A DNA stretch of 64,000 nt. It comes from Marinobacter zhanjiangensis (GTDB lineage: Bacteria; Pseudomonadota; Gammaproteobacteria; Pseudomonadales; Oleiphilaceae). A program made the translations under genes and the position numbers. Shown one piece after another: positions 34,627 through 44,227 of the stretch. Numbering within the stretch: the first letter of the stretch is position 1; the number at the start of each line of letters is the position of its first letter. The stretch lies in the NCBI RefSeq assembly GCF_014651935.1, contig NZ_BMXV01000003.1, forward strand, positions 248,001 to 312,000, in the 5' to 3' direction. The notes beneath the pieces are model-generated. The model was not told the origin of the DNA, searched no databases, and saw only the letters and a list, made by a program, of their open reading frames with translations.

Positions 34627-35253
34627 CTAAAACCGCAAAGCCAGCCCCGCGCTGGCCTCAACCTGGCCGTAGCCGCTGCTGTCGAAGCGCACGGCGCAGC
34701 CGCCATCGCAGAACACCGCGCCGCCGCTGTCGAGCACAGTATAGAGTCCACGCAGGTCGAACCGGGCCAGCAGGTTGTCCGTCAGTGCCAGCTTGTAACC
34801 ACCGCCGATGGCAATGGCGGCACGATGGTGGTCATCCAGCCCGGAGGGCTTTGGCTCCAGACGCGTCACACCCAGTACGCCCGACACGAAACCACCGGTA
34901 TTTCTGCCACCCGGAAAATAAAGGCCTCCGAACTGTAGCTGGTAGATGGTGACATCCACGGAATAGCTGTTTTCCGTCAGCAGACGGTCCGAAGTAGAGG
35001 CTGTGGTTTCCTGGCGGCCAAAGTACAGTTCCGCCTGTTTGCCCGCTTCTTCCAGGTCAAAGTTCATGACCACGCCAAAGGCTTCCGAGTCCTTGAACTT
35101 CAGCGTATCCGACTCATCGGTGTCCCGGTCGTTCACACTGAACTCACCGCCCATCCGGAAACCGGCGAAGGGAGCAATTTCCACCTCGGCACGGGCCTGG
35201 GTGGCGGTCGCCACGAATACAAGGATAAGCAGGCAACGGACAATCGCTGACAT
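34627..35253 (-). CDS. outer-membrane beta-barrel protein, OmpW/porin-like
   Basis: The 208-residue protein begins with a signal peptide (MSAIVRCLLILVFVATATQARAEV) and has alternating hydrophobic strands ending in an aromatic final strand (ASAGLALRF), the outer-membrane sorting mark. The visible stretches VEIAPFAGFRMGGEFSV and LVLGV-like repeats suggest an eight-stranded OmpW/OmpA-type barrel. Two cysteine pairs lie near CDGGCAVRF. The ligand is unknown. Confidence 0.7.
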   Translation of the reverse strand: MSAIVRCLLILVFVATATQARAEVEIAPFAGFRMGGEFSVNDRDTDESDTLKFKDSEAFGVVMNFDLEEAGKQAELYFGRQETTASTSDRLLTENSYSVDVTIYQLQFGGLYFPGGRNTGGFVSGVLGVTRLEPKPSGLDDHHRAAIAIGGGYKLALTDNLLARFDLRGLYTVLDSGGAVFCDGGCAVRFDSSGYGQVEASAGLALRF

Positions 35254-35340
35254 GGTTCAGGTTCCTGTTCAGGCGCTGATGAGACCGGACAGAGTATAGC
35301 GGACCGGGCATTGCCGGTCCGGTCCGCACTTGCTGACAGA

Positions 35341-36735
35341 TCAGCCCCGCAGCGCACCCATCAGCTTGTCGACGGATTCCTTGGCGTCGCCAAACAGCAT
35401 CAGGCTGTTGTCCTTGAAGAACAGGGGGTTTTCCACACCGGAATACCCCGTGGCCATGCCCCGTTTGAGGATCACCACCTGACGCGCTTTCCACACCTCC
35501 AGTACCGGCATGCCGGCAATGGGGCTGGTCGGGTCCTCTGCCGCGGCCGGGTTGACGGTGTCGTTGGCGCCGATCACCAGTACCACATCGGTTTCCGGGA
35601 AGTCGTCATTGATCTCATCCATTTCCAGCACGATGTCGTAGGGCACATGGGCCTCGGCCAGCAATACGTTCATATGCCCGGGCAGCCGACCAGCCACCGG
35701 GTGTATGCCGAAGCGGACCTTTACGCCCCTGTCCCGCAGCGATTTGGTGATTTCGCTGACACCATTCTGGGCCTGGGCCACGGCCATGCCATACCCGGGC
35801 ACAATGATGACCGAGTCGGCGTTGCGAAGCTCTTCCGCCAATTCATCAACGCTGGTCTCGTGCACGGTCTGGTCGCCGTCGCTGGCGGTGGAGCTGGACG
35901 AGGTCTGGCCAAAACCGCCCAGGATTACACTGATGAAGGAGCGATTCATGGCCTTGCACATGATGTAGCTGAGAATGGCACCACTGCTGCCCACCAGGGC
36001 GCCAGTGACAATCAGCAGATCATTGCCCAGCATGAAGCCGATGGCGGCGGCGGCCCAGCCGGAGTAACTGTTGAGCATGGATACCACCACCGGCATGTCG
36101 GCGCCACCGATGGCCATGATCAGGTGAACACCAAGCGCGGCGGCGATCAGCGTCATCACCACCAGCAGGATGATGCCAACGACCATGCTGTCAGTGCCCA
36201 GGAACCAGCCACCGAGAATGACAGCAACCACCACGGCAGCCAGATTCATCCAGTGGCGTCCCGGCAGGGTCAGCGCCTTGCTGTCGATGCGACCATCCAG
36301 CTTGCCGCAGGCTACCAGCGAACCGGTGAAGGTCACGGCGCCGATAAAGATGCCGAGATAGACTTCCACCAGTTTGATAACGTGCTCGGCACCCACCATG
36401 ATGACCAGTGGTTCAATGTAACTGGAGAAGCCTACCAGTACAGCGGCCAGCCCCACAAAGCTGTGCAGCAGCGCCACCAGCTGGGGCATCTGGGTCATTT
36501 CCACCTTGTTGGCCATGGGCAGCCCGATGGCAATGCCCAGCACCATGGCCACGATGACTGCGGTCAGATCCCCCAGGCCAAAACCGGCGATGGTGGCGCC
36601 AATGGCAATAATGATGCCGGCCACTCCGTACCAGTTGCCCCGGCGAGCGGATTCCTGGTGGCTGAGGCCACCCAGGCTGAGAATAAACAATATGCTGGCC
36701 GCCACATAGGCGACACTGATCAATCCTGGACTCAT
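35341..36735 (-). CDS. pntB: NAD(P) transhydrogenase beta subunit
   Basis: The 464-residue protein holds the membrane domain (about eight helices to residue ~260) and the NADP-binding domain III at the C-terminus ([55 protein letters not shown]). PntAB couples hydride transfer from NADH to NADP+ with proton entry and supplies NADPH. The start follows TAAGGAGG. It lies 13 bp after pntA in one operon. Confidence 0.96.
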   Translation of the reverse strand: MSPGLISVAYVAASILFILSLGGLSHQESARRGNWYGVAGIIIAIGATIAGFGLGDLTAVIVAMVLGIAIGLPMANKVEMTQMPQLVALLHSFVGLAAVLVGFSSYIEPLVIMVGAEHVIKLVEVYLGIFIGAVTFTGSLVACGKLDGRIDSKALTLPGRHWMNLAAVVVAVILGGWFLGTDSMVVGIILLVVMTLIAAALGVHLIMAIGGADMPVVVSMLNSYSGWAAAAIGFMLGNDLLIVTGALVGSSGAILSYIMCKAMNRSFISVILGGFGQTSSSSTASDGDQTVHETSVDELAEELRNADSVIIVPGYGMAVAQAQNGVSEITKSLRDRGVKVRFGIHPVAGRLPGHMNVLLAEAHVPYDIVLEMDEINDDFPETDVVLVIGANDTVNPAAAEDPTSPIAGMPVLEVWKARQVVILKRGMATGYSGVENPLFFKDNSLMLFGDAKESVDKLMGALRG

Positions 36736-36748
36736 GTTGGTCGCCTCC

Positions 36749-38320
36749 TTACCTGTGGAACATCTTGAGCATGCGATGGGTGACCCGGAAGCCCCCGGAC
36801 ACGTTGATCATGGCAATCAGTACCGCGATAAACGACAGTACACTGACCGCTGCGTTTTCCGCCTGTGCCAGATGAAGCAGGGCGCCGATTACGATGATGC
36901 CACTGATTGCGTTGGTCACACTCATCAGCGGTGTGTGCAGTGAGGCGGTCACGTTCCAGATCACCTGCCAACCGATAAAACAGGCCAGTACAAAGACCGT
37001 GAAGTGGCTGAGAAAGCTTTCAGGCGCATAGGCGCCGACACCGTATAGCGCCAGTACCGTTACCGCCAGAAGGGTCAGTTTGCCCGCAAGCTTGCGACCA
37101 GGGGAGGGCGCCGGCTTGGCTTGCGCTTTCGGTGACGGTTCCTCGGTACCTGGTGCTGGCTTGTTGGCTGGCTCCTCCGGCTGGGGTGGTGGCCAGGTGA
37201 CGTCTCCCTGATGGCTTACGGTCAGCCCCCGTATGACCGCATCGTCCATATTGACCGACGGCTGGCCATCTTTCTCGGGGGTCAGTTCCGTCATCAGATG
37301 GACAAGGTTGGTGGCGTACAGGTCACTGGCTACCTTGGCCATGCGGCTGGGCAGGTCGGTGTAGCCGATCAGTTTGACGCCGTGGTGTTCTGATACTTTG
37401 CCCGGCTCTGTCAGTTCGCAGTTGCCCCCGCGTTCCGAGGCCAGGTCCACGATCACGCTGCCGGGCTTCATGGATTTCACCATATCGGCGGTGATCAGCT
37501 TGGGGGCCGGCTTGCCGGGGATCAGCGCCGTGGTGATGATGATGTCCACCTCTTTCGCCTGCTCGGCGAACAGGGCCATCTCGGCCTTGATGAACTCGTC
37601 GCTCATCTGCTTGGCGTAACCGCCGCCACCGCTGCCTTCCTCGTCGCCGAAGTCCAGTTCCAGGAATTCGGCGCCCATGCTTTCCACCTGTTCCTTTACC
37701 TCCAGCCGCGTATCAAAGGCACGCACCACCGCACCCATGCTGTTAGCGGTGCCGATGGCTGCCAGGCCGGCCACCCCGGCGCCAATCACCAGTACCTTGG
37801 CTGGCGGTACCTTGCCCGCAGCGGTCACCTGGCCGGTGAAGAAACGGCCAAACTGGTTGGCGGCCTCGATCACAGCTCGGTAACCGGCAATGTTGGCCAT
37901 GGCGCTGAGAGCGTCCATCTTCTGGGCCCGGCTGATGCGGGGCAGGGCGTCGATGGCGAAGCTGGTCACCTTCCGGTCTGCCAGCCTCTGTAGTAGCTCG
38001 GGGTTCTGGGCTGGCCATATATAACCTGCCAGATGGGCACCCTCAGGGATCATGTCCAACTCGTGCTTATGGGTGCCCGGGTGGTCCATGGGGGCACGTA
38101 CTTTCAGCACGATGTCGGACTCCTTCCAGAGCGCCGTGGTATCCAGCGCAATGGCCGCGCCTGCCTCCCGGTAGGCGTCGTCGCTATAGTCGGCCGCCTC
38201 GCCGGCACCGGTTTCAACGGCCACTTCATAGCCCAGCCTGATCAGTTTCTCGACGGCGGCTGGCGTGGTTGCCACCCGCCGTTCGTCCGGGAAGACTTCT
38301 TTGGGCACACCGATTTTCAT
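36749..38320 (-). CDS. pntA: NAD(P) transhydrogenase alpha subunit
   Basis: The 523-residue protein starts [20 protein letters not shown] (the conserved NAD-domain opening), with the dinucleotide-binding loop [22 protein letters not shown] around residues 165-185 and the C-terminal membrane part (from about residue 405). A long proline-rich linker ([22 protein letters not shown]) joins the two. It forms the soluble NAD domain I and membrane segments of the proton-translocating transhydrogenase. It is first in the operon, with AGGAG before the ATG. Confidence 0.95.
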   Translation of the reverse strand: MKIGVPKEVFPDERRVATTPAAVEKLIRLGYEVAVETGAGEAADYSDDAYREAGAAIALDTTALWKESDIVLKVRAPMDHPGTHKHELDMIPEGAHLAGYIWPAQNPELLQRLADRKVTSFAIDALPRISRAQKMDALSAMANIAGYRAVIEAANQFGRFFTGQVTAAGKVPPAKVLVIGAGVAGLAAIGTANSMGAVVRAFDTRLEVKEQVESMGAEFLELDFGDEEGSGGGGYAKQMSDEFIKAEMALFAEQAKEVDIIITTALIPGKPAPKLITADMVKSMKPGSVIVDLASERGGNCELTEPGKVSEHHGVKLIGYTDLPSRMAKVASDLYATNLVHLMTELTPEKDGQPSVNMDDAVIRGLTVSHQGDVTWPPPQPEEPANKPAPGTEEPSPKAQAKPAPSPGRKLAGKLTLLAVTVLALYGVGAYAPESFLSHFTVFVLACFIGWQVIWNVTASLHTPLMSVTNAISGIIVIGALLHLAQAENAAVSVLSFIAVLIAMINVSGGFRVTHRMLKMFHR

Positions 38321-38407
38321 GGTTATGACTCCTGTCGAGCGCTATTGGGATTACTTCGCTTGTAATGTCAGTATCAGGAACGCTGTATCAGCCAGTCTGT
38401 CAGGTGA

Positions 38408-38983
38408 TTACATGGGCACCGGAGGTACACCGATCAGCCACTGGTGAATCCACAGGACAAACAGCACATAGATCACCAGCCCGCCGATCACGGCAATGGC
38501 ATCATTGGCGGGGCTGGCAGGAAGCGTGGGAACCGGGTGGCCTGTCCGGCGCTTGAGGGAGATGCGGTCAACCACGGCCCAGGCGAGGAAGGCACCGAAC
38601 AGCACTACGTCGTGGAGCATACCGTTGGCCAACAGGTGAGCGACGGCCCAGAGTTTTACCGCCACCAGCATGGGGTGCTTCAGCGTACGGCTGATCCGGC
38701 CGGGAAAATAGGCGGCTACCAACAACGGGAACACCGGCACCAGTAACAGCATGGCCACATGCCGCAGCCAGGTGGGTGGCATGTAGAGTACAGTGGGGTC
38801 TGTACGGGCCATGCCGTAACCCACAACAATCAGTACGAGACCAATGGCGGAGACCAGCGAGAAGACGCCCTTGAAGGCCCCTTCGCCCATGGAACCCAAC
38901 AGGCGGTTACGAAACGGTTCGTTGACGATGGAGAGCGAGTGAACGCCCAGGAAAATGACCAGTCCAAGGATCATTATCAGCAT
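38408..38983 (-). CDS. NnrU family membrane protein
   Basis: The 191-residue product starts at 38983 (MLIMILGLVIFLGVHSLSI) with a GGGAG site upstream. It has five or so helices and the conserved HLLANGMLHDVVLFGAFLAWAVVDRISLKRR region of the NnrU family, whose members are tied to nitric oxide reduction or isoprenoid modification. The role here is not clear. Longer in-frame extensions upstream do not resemble the family. Confidence 0.75.
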   Translation of the reverse strand: MLIMILGLVIFLGVHSLSIVNEPFRNRLLGSMGEGAFKGVFSLVSAIGLVLIVVGYGMARTDPTVLYMPPTWLRHVAMLLLVPVFPLLVAAYFPGRISRTLKHPMLVAVKLWAVAHLLANGMLHDVVLFGAFLAWAVVDRISLKRRTGHPVPTLPASPANDAIAVIGGLVIYVLFVLWIHQWLIGVPPVPM

Positions 38984-39260
38984 AGATTCCGTTCTCCCTG
39001 AATTATTTACAGCGAGTATAGTGCCCCGTTCGGGGAATATGCCAATCTGGCGAGTCATTATTGAACGTATCAAACGTTTTGAACGCATCGAAGTGGGACG
39101 GTTCAGGTTAGCGAGTTGCCTGGACAGCACACCAGTCCACAGCCATGGCATCTGCGTAACCAGCCGCGCCACTTCGGCCCGGATTGACTACACTGACAGT
39201 GTCTCTGTCGTTGTCTGACAGAACGGCAGGGTCCTCCGTCGCCTTATCGGGAGCCATACC

Positions 39261-39581
39261 ATGCAGATTGCCTACCATGCCCGGGACCTTCCCGAGGCCC
39301 ACATCATCGCCGGATTGCTGCGTGCCAACGGCATCGACAGTCATGTTGGCGGTCATTATCTTCAGGGAGCCCTGGGGGAAATCGGCGCCGCCGGCTTCAC
39401 CAACGTGCATGTGGATGACGACGACTATCTGGAAGCCCGGCGCCTGATTGCCGAATACGAGGGCGCTGCCACCAATAATGGGGACCGCATACCATCGGGC
39501 AATGACTCCGGCGAGTTCTACGCTCGCTGGTTCCTGCTGCTTGTGCTGGCGGTGGCACTGGGGTTTGCCCTGGCATTCTGA
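39261..39581 (+). CDS. DUF2007-domain signal-transduction-like membrane protein
   Basis: The 106-residue protein starts MQIAYHARDLPEAHIIAGLLRANGIDSHVGG, a DUF2007-type domain (residues 1-70) that resembles PII-like folds. A hydrophobic C-terminal helix (WFLLLVLAVALGFALAF) anchors it in the membrane. Function is unknown. The lipoprotein gene starts 2 bp after its stop, so it is translationally coupled. Confidence 0.75.
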   Translation: MQIAYHARDLPEAHIIAGLLRANGIDSHVGGHYLQGALGEIGAAGFTNVHVDDDDYLEARRLIAEYEGAATNNGDRIPSGNDSGEFYARWFLLLVLAVALGFALAF

Positions 39582-39583
39582 CA

Positions 39584-39757
39584 ATGGCGTTGCTCGTCAC
39601 ATCCCTGTCCATCGTCCTGCTGGTAACCGCTTGTGGTACCGTAGATGGTCGTTATCCCGGTGATGCCAGTGAGTGTGATAGCCTGCCTCTGTATGAACGG
39701 ATGGAGTGCCGCGAACGGCACCCCCCACTCCATGACCCCATCGATCCGGGAAGGTAA
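39584..39757 (+). CDS. 57-residue lipoprotein
   Basis: The small product opens with a lipoprotein signal (LLVTSLSIVLLVTACG, lipobox LVTAC) and has two further cysteines in a short proline-rich mature part of about 40 residues. It starts 2 bp after the DUF2007 stop and ends 3 bp before the next gene. The close spacing on both sides indicates a real, cotranscribed gene. The family is not recognised. Confidence 0.6.
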   Translation: MALLVTSLSIVLLVTACGTVDGRYPGDASECDSLPLYERMECRERHPPLHDPIDPGR

Positions 39758-39760
39758 GCC

Positions 39761-40420
39761 GTGCGCATCAGGGTTACCCACCAGAGAATCACCTTTTTCC
39801 TGCAGTTTGTGCTTTTCCTTGAGGTGATGGCTGCGATGTGGACCGGACGCTGGTTCACCGGTTTTTTCACCGCGCTGATCATCGTTGTCACCTTTCTCCC
39901 GGTGCTGTTGGAGCGGCGCTTCCGGATACATATACCACCGGAGCTCCAGCTGATGGCCATCGGTTTTGTGTTCGCGTCGCTGTTCCTTGGGGAAGTGCGC
40001 GACTACTACACCCGTTTCTGGTGGTGGGATATTGCCCTGCATATTTCCTCCGGTGTTCTGCTGGGGATCCTGGGTTTCCTGCTGGTGCACATCATGAACG
40101 AAGTCGAGCGTATCGAGGTCCACATGAAGCCTGGCTTCGTGGCGTTCTTTGCGTTCCTGTTCGCTCTGGGCGTGGGCGCCCTGTGGGAGATCTTCGAGTT
40201 CACAATGGACTCACTGTTCGGTATGAACATGCAGAAGGCCATGCTGGAGGACCCGTCGGGGCTGACCGACACCATGTGGGACCTGATTGTCGACGCCCTC
40301 GGCGCCCTGGTGATTTCTCTGCTTGGCTGGCGTTACCTGAGGAATCCACAACAAGCCTCTTATCTGGAACGATGGATTGGTGGGTTTGTCGAACGTAACC
40401 CGAGGTTTTTCAGTCGATAG
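39761..40420 (+). CDS. membrane protein, DUF2238/YjdF-like
   Basis: This 219-residue protein has about six helices with a GVGALWEIFEFTMDSLFGMNMQ motif and a WDLIVDALGALVISLLGW tail, the pattern of the DUF2238 group. It starts with GTG at 39761. The role is unknown. It is the third gene of the small unit that begins with the DUF2007 gene. Confidence 0.7.
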   Translation: MRIRVTHQRITFFLQFVLFLEVMAAMWTGRWFTGFFTALIIVVTFLPVLLERRFRIHIPPELQLMAIGFVFASLFLGEVRDYYTRFWWWDIALHISSGVLLGILGFLLVHIMNEVERIEVHMKPGFVAFFAFLFALGVGALWEIFEFTMDSLFGMNMQKAMLEDPSGLTDTMWDLIVDALGALVISLLGWRYLRNPQQASYLERWIGGFVERNPRFFSR

Positions 40421-40438
40421 GACAAGGAGGGACACAGG

Positions 40439-41410
40439 GTGCAATCATCACTGCCGGATCAGTCCGTCATTCGCCGGGCTGATGACCGAATAGGGGACAA
40501 GATCGTCCGGACCCCGCTCTGGCAGTCGGTGGATCTGGATCAGGCCACCGGCCATTCCCTGTTACTGAAATGTGAGAACCTGCAACGCACTGGCAGCTTC
40601 AAACTCCGGGGCGCACTCAACTGGGTAATGACAGCATCGGAGGAGGAGCTGGCGGGTGGCCTGGTAACGGTGTCCGCCGGCAACCATGCCATTGCACTGG
40701 CCCGGGCCGCTGCCAGCACCGATACACCACTGACGGTGGTGATGCCGGAGGGCTCCAGTGAAATGAAAATCCAGCGCACCAGAGCGCTCGGAGCCGAGGT
40801 GAAGGTTCACGGTCACATTCAGGATGCCGTCGCCCTCTGTCACCAACTGGTGGAAGAGCGGGGTCTGACTCTGGTGCATCCCTACAATGATCTGCGCGTC
40901 ATGACCGGACAGGGCACCGTGGGGCTGGAGTTGCTCGGGCAGTGCCCGGATATGCGCCGCATACTGTGCCCGGTGGGTGGTGGTGGCCTGATATCCGGGC
41001 TGGGCCTTGCGATCAAGGCCAGCCGGCCGGACGTGGAGGTCATTGGTATCGAACCGGAAGGTGCGGCCGCCATGGGCAATGCCTGGCAGCGGAATGACCC
41101 CGCTGCAAGCCTTGCCACCGTGGATACCTGGGCGGCCAGTCTGGCCCCGGCGATTGTGGGTGAGCATACCTTTGCTGCGACCCGCCAGGTGGTGGACCGG
41201 ATGGTGACCGTGTCGGAACCGGCAATCCGGGAGGCCACCCGGTTGTTGCTGACGGAGGCCCGGCTCTACGTGGAACCCGGTGCTGCCGTTGGCCTGGCAG
41301 CCCTCTTGGACGGGGTGGTGGAACCATCACCGGCAAGCGCGGACCTGCTGGTGATCACCGGCGGTAACCTGGATCCGGACCAGGTTCATCACTGCGAGTC
41401 GTCGGCATGA
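40439..41410 (+). CDS. threonine/serine dehydratase (PLP fold-type II)
   Basis: The 323-residue protein has the PLP lysine in SFKLRGAL, the glycine-rich phosphate loop CPVGGGGLISGLGLA, and the C-terminal VEPGAAVGLAALL. It lacks the ACT-type regulatory domain of biosynthetic IlvA, so it is a catabolic-type threonine or serine dehydratase (or a related racemase). It forms 2-oxobutyrate or pyruvate. GTG is the start, with AAGGAGG 8 bp upstream. It overlaps the next gene by 4 bp (ATGA). Confidence 0.85.
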   Translation: MQSSLPDQSVIRRADDRIGDKIVRTPLWQSVDLDQATGHSLLLKCENLQRTGSFKLRGALNWVMTASEEELAGGLVTVSAGNHAIALARAAASTDTPLTVVMPEGSSEMKIQRTRALGAEVKVHGHIQDAVALCHQLVEERGLTLVHPYNDLRVMTGQGTVGLELLGQCPDMRRILCPVGGGGLISGLGLAIKASRPDVEVIGIEPEGAAAMGNAWQRNDPAASLATVDTWAASLAPAIVGEHTFAATRQVVDRMVTVSEPAIREATRLLLTEARLYVEPGAAVGLAALLDGVVEPSPASADLLVITGGNLDPDQVHHCESSA

Positions 41411-41799
41411 TCTGGCAGTGGCTGGCGGATGGGGTGCTGGCCCTGCATATGGCCGTGGTCGTGTTTGTGGTGCTTGGGCTTGTGCTGGTGCTGGCGGGCA
41501 ACGGGTTAGGCTGGCACTGGGTGAACCACCTATGGTTTCGGCTGGCCCACCTGGCGGCGATTTTCGTCGTTGTGGCCCAGGCCTGGCTGGGCGTGATCTG
41601 CCCGCTCACCACCCTGGAGATGTGGTTGCGGCGCCGGGCCGGACAATCCGGCTACGAGGGCAGCTTTATTGAACACTGGCTGCAGCAGGTGCTTTACTAC
41701 GACGCCCCGGCCTGGGTCTTCATTGCCCTGTATACCGGCTTCGGACTGCTGGTACTGGCCAGCTGGTGGTGGTTCCCGCCACGTCGACATCCGTCCTGA
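41407..41799 (+). CDS. DUF2784 membrane protein
   Basis: The 130-residue protein has four helices (WQWLADGVLALHMAVVVFVVLGLVLVLAGN first) and the family motif EMWLRRRAGQSGYEGSFIEHWLQQVLYYDAPAWVF. DUF2784 proteins are widespread but of unknown role. It overlaps the dehydratase gene by ATGA and leads directly into the ThpR gene. Confidence 0.85.
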   Translation: MIWQWLADGVLALHMAVVVFVVLGLVLVLAGNGLGWHWVNHLWFRLAHLAAIFVVVAQAWLGVICPLTTLEMWLRRRAGQSGYEGSFIEHWLQQVLYYDAPAWVFIALYTGFGLLVLASWWWFPPRRHPS

Positions 41800-41809
41800 G
41801 GAGATTGCC

Positions 41810-42358
41810 TTGCCACGAGTGTTTCTGGGGCTGGCCCTGCCCGAACCGGTGAAAGACTGCCTGCTGACCTGGAATGCCGACATTGTCGGCGCCCGCTGGC
41901 AACGGCGGGACCAGCTACACCTGACATTGTGCTTCCTGGGTGAGGTGGCGCCAGAACGAATGCCGGTGGTGTTCCGGGCACTGGAGGATCTGGATGCCCC
42001 GGCGTTCGTCCTGGAGCCGGCAGGTGTGGATTGCTTCGGGGATCCGGGCAAACCCCGTAACCTGTGGGCGGGGGTAAGGCCCGAAGAGCCGGTGCGGGCC
42101 TTGTATGAGGCGCTTTGCCAGCGTCTCGGCCGGTCCGGCTTCCCGATGGACACTCGCCGCTTCCACCCGCACATTACCCTGGCCAGGTTTGGTCGACGTC
42201 AGGCCGGTCCCGCCAATGCTTTTCTGGACCAGTATCGTGATCACGTGGCACCGGGTTTCACGGTTGACGGGGTAAGTCTGTTCCTCAGTCAACCGGGGCC
42301 GGATGGGTCCCGGTATCAGCGGCTGGCACTGTTCCAGTTGAAAGACACCAGAACGTGA
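41810..42358 (+). CDS. thpR: RNA 2',3'-cyclic phosphodiesterase (2H phosphoesterase)
   Basis: The 182-residue protein has the two HxTx motifs of 2H phosphoesterases (HLTLCFLG near residue 34 and HITLARFG near 122) and the typical RVFLGLALPEPVKD start. It opens 2',3'-cyclic phosphates on RNA ends. TTG at 41810 is the proposed start, with TGAGGAGA directly upstream. No ATG is close. It is the third gene after the dehydratase and DUF2784 genes. Confidence 0.88.
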   Translation: MPRVFLGLALPEPVKDCLLTWNADIVGARWQRRDQLHLTLCFLGEVAPERMPVVFRALEDLDAPAFVLEPAGVDCFGDPGKPRNLWAGVRPEEPVRALYEALCQRLGRSGFPMDTRRFHPHITLARFGRRQAGPANAFLDQYRDHVAPGFTVDGVSLFLSQPGPDGSRYQRLALFQLKDTRT

Positions 42359-42407
42359 CCCATCAATAGAAGTAAGAGGGTAAGCCACGGCTACCAGAGG
42401 AGGCACC

Positions 42408-42788
42408 ATGGTGGATTCCAGCGACAGACTTCGCGTCTACTACGACGGCTCTTGCCCGAGTTGCATCCGTGATCGTCAGCAATATGAAAAGCTGGCCGGC
42501 AAGGCCGCCGACAACGTGGAGTGGGTGGACATCACCGGCCGGGACGAAGAGCTCAAGGCCGTTGGCATTGATCCCGACGCCGCCCTGCAGGAGTTGCACG
42601 TGCAGGACGGCGACGGGCGCGTACACCGGGAGCTGGACGCCTATATCCTGCTGATGTCCCGGGTGCCCGTGCTCAAGCCCCTGGCATGGCTGATTGGCCT
42701 GCCGGTGATCCGGCCCCTGCTGGCCAAAGCCTACCACCGGATGGTGACCCGCCGCCTGGAACGTACCGGGCGTATGCCGGGGAAGTAG
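42408..42788 (+). CDS. DCC-family thiol-disulfide oxidoreductase-like protein
   Basis: The 126-residue protein starts with VYYDGSCPSCIRDRQQYEKLA, the DCC signature (YDGxCxxC), and has a compact thioredoxin-like fold. The paired cysteines could exchange disulfides, but the partner is unknown. A good site (AGAGGAGG) precedes the ATG. It is convergent with the aminotransferase gene. Confidence 0.9.
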   Translation: MVDSSDRLRVYYDGSCPSCIRDRQQYEKLAGKAADNVEWVDITGRDEELKAVGIDPDAALQELHVQDGDGRVHRELDAYILLMSRVPVLKPLAWLIGLPVIRPLLAKAYHRMVTRRLERTGRMPGK

Positions 42789-42824
42789 GCGTCTGCACGG
42801 CAGAAAGACCCGGATTCCCGGGCC

Positions 42825-43964
42825 TCAGCCATCAGTCGGTCCGATGGCTGCCAGCGCCTGACGCAGATTGTCCACGGTGCGGTCGATATTGTTGAGCTTC
42901 TCCAGCCCGAACAGGCCGACACGGAAGCTGCGGAAATTCTCCGGCTCGTCGCACATCATGGGCACGCCGGCGGCGGTCTGGATACCCTGTTCCCTAAACA
43001 GGCGGGTGTTGTGGATATCGATATTGTCGGTATGCAGCACGACCACCCCGGGTGCTTTGAACCCTTCGGCGGCAACGCTGCGAAACCCGGCTTCATTGAA
43101 GAGTGCCCGCACCTGATTGCCAAGGTCCCACTGTCTGGCCTTGAGGGTGCCGAGCCCTGTTCTCTCGGTCTCCTTCATGGCATCGCGCAGAACCGCCAGG
43201 GTGTCCGTGGGCATGGTGGCGTGGTACGCGTGGCCGCCGTCCTCGTATGCCCGCATGATGTTGAGCCATTTCCTGAGGTCGGCGGCAAAGCTGCTGCTTG
43301 TGGTCTGCTCGATACGCTCCAGGGCACGGCTGCCCAGGCCAATCAGCGCAGCACAGGGGGAAGCGCTCCAGCCCTTTTGCGGGGCACTGATCAGCACGTC
43401 CACGCCGCAGGCTTTCATGTCCACCCAGAGCGCACCGGAGGCCACGCAGTCCAGCACGAAGAGCCCGCCGATCTGACTGACCGCATCACCGATTGCCTTC
43501 AGGTAGTTATCCGGCAGAACCATACCCGAGGCGGTTTCCACATGGGGAGCAAAGACCACCTCCGGCTTTTCCGAAAGGATGGTGGCCACGACCTCATCGA
43601 CAGAGGCCGGGGCATAGGCAGCCTGATGACCGTCGCTGACGGGTGCGGCTTTCATGACCGTTGCCCGTGCGGGAATGCGCCCCATGTCGAAGATCTGGCT
43701 CCACCGGTAGCTGAACCAGCCGTTGCGGATGACCAGGCAGTGGCGGTCATGGGCAAACTGACGTGCCACCGCTTCCATGCCAAAGCTGCCACCGCCGGGC
43801 ACAACCACGGCACCATCGGCCTGGTAGGTGCGTTTGAGAGTGGCCGAGATGTCGCGCATGACCTGCTGGAACACGGTTGACATATGATTCAGGGAGCGGT
43901 CATTGAAGACCACCGAATATTCGAGCAACCCTTCCGGGTCAACCTGCGGGACCTGTCTGGACAT
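42825..43964 (-). CDS. class V aminotransferase (alanine/serine-glyoxylate type)
   Basis: The 379-residue protein belongs to fold-type I class V enzymes. The PLP lysine is in ISAPQKGWSASPCAALIGLG and the cofactor-binding loop in PGGGSFGMEAVARQF. ALVIRNGWFSYRW and FVLDCVASGALWVDMKACGVDVL are typical of alanine-glyoxylate and serine-pyruvate aminotransferases. A start at 43964 (MSRQVPQVDPEG) is preferred. An ATG at 44012 adds 16 residues. The amino donor is not predictable. Confidence 0.83.
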   Translation of the reverse strand: MSRQVPQVDPEGLLEYSVVFNDRSLNHMSTVFQQVMRDISATLKRTYQADGAVVVPGGGSFGMEAVARQFAHDRHCLVIRNGWFSYRWSQIFDMGRIPARATVMKAAPVSDGHQAAYAPASVDEVVATILSEKPEVVFAPHVETASGMVLPDNYLKAIGDAVSQIGGLFVLDCVASGALWVDMKACGVDVLISAPQKGWSASPCAALIGLGSRALERIEQTTSSSFAADLRKWLNIMRAYEDGGHAYHATMPTDTLAVLRDAMKETERTGLGTLKARQWDLGNQVRALFNEAGFRSVAAEGFKAPGVVVLHTDNIDIHNTRLFREQGIQTAAGVPMMCDEPENFRSFRVGLFGLEKLNNIDRTVDNLRQALAAIGPTDG

Positions 43965-44227
43965 GGAGGATCCTGTGTTTGGCGTGTCCCCGGGCTCAGG
44001 CACACGGGACAACAGCTTGTTGTTTATCAGCTAACAATAACAATATTTTCATTTCTTCTGCCCATGACGCAATCCGCATTTCCACGGGCCTGACAGATTC
44101 TTCATGAGCAGTCCTGTCGGTGCTGGGGACGGAGGCTGTAAAGTCAGTCAGAAATGTGTTGTGAATGCAGGGGGCAGGCTTGCGCGTATACCCCTGTCTC
44201 AATCAATCGATTTTCGGTGCAGGTGAC

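Noticed and set aside
35311..36768. 485-residue plus-strand frame antisense to pntB
   Set aside because: It is rich in His/Gly/Gln and mirrors the codon pattern of the strongly conserved pntB, so it is a shadow frame.
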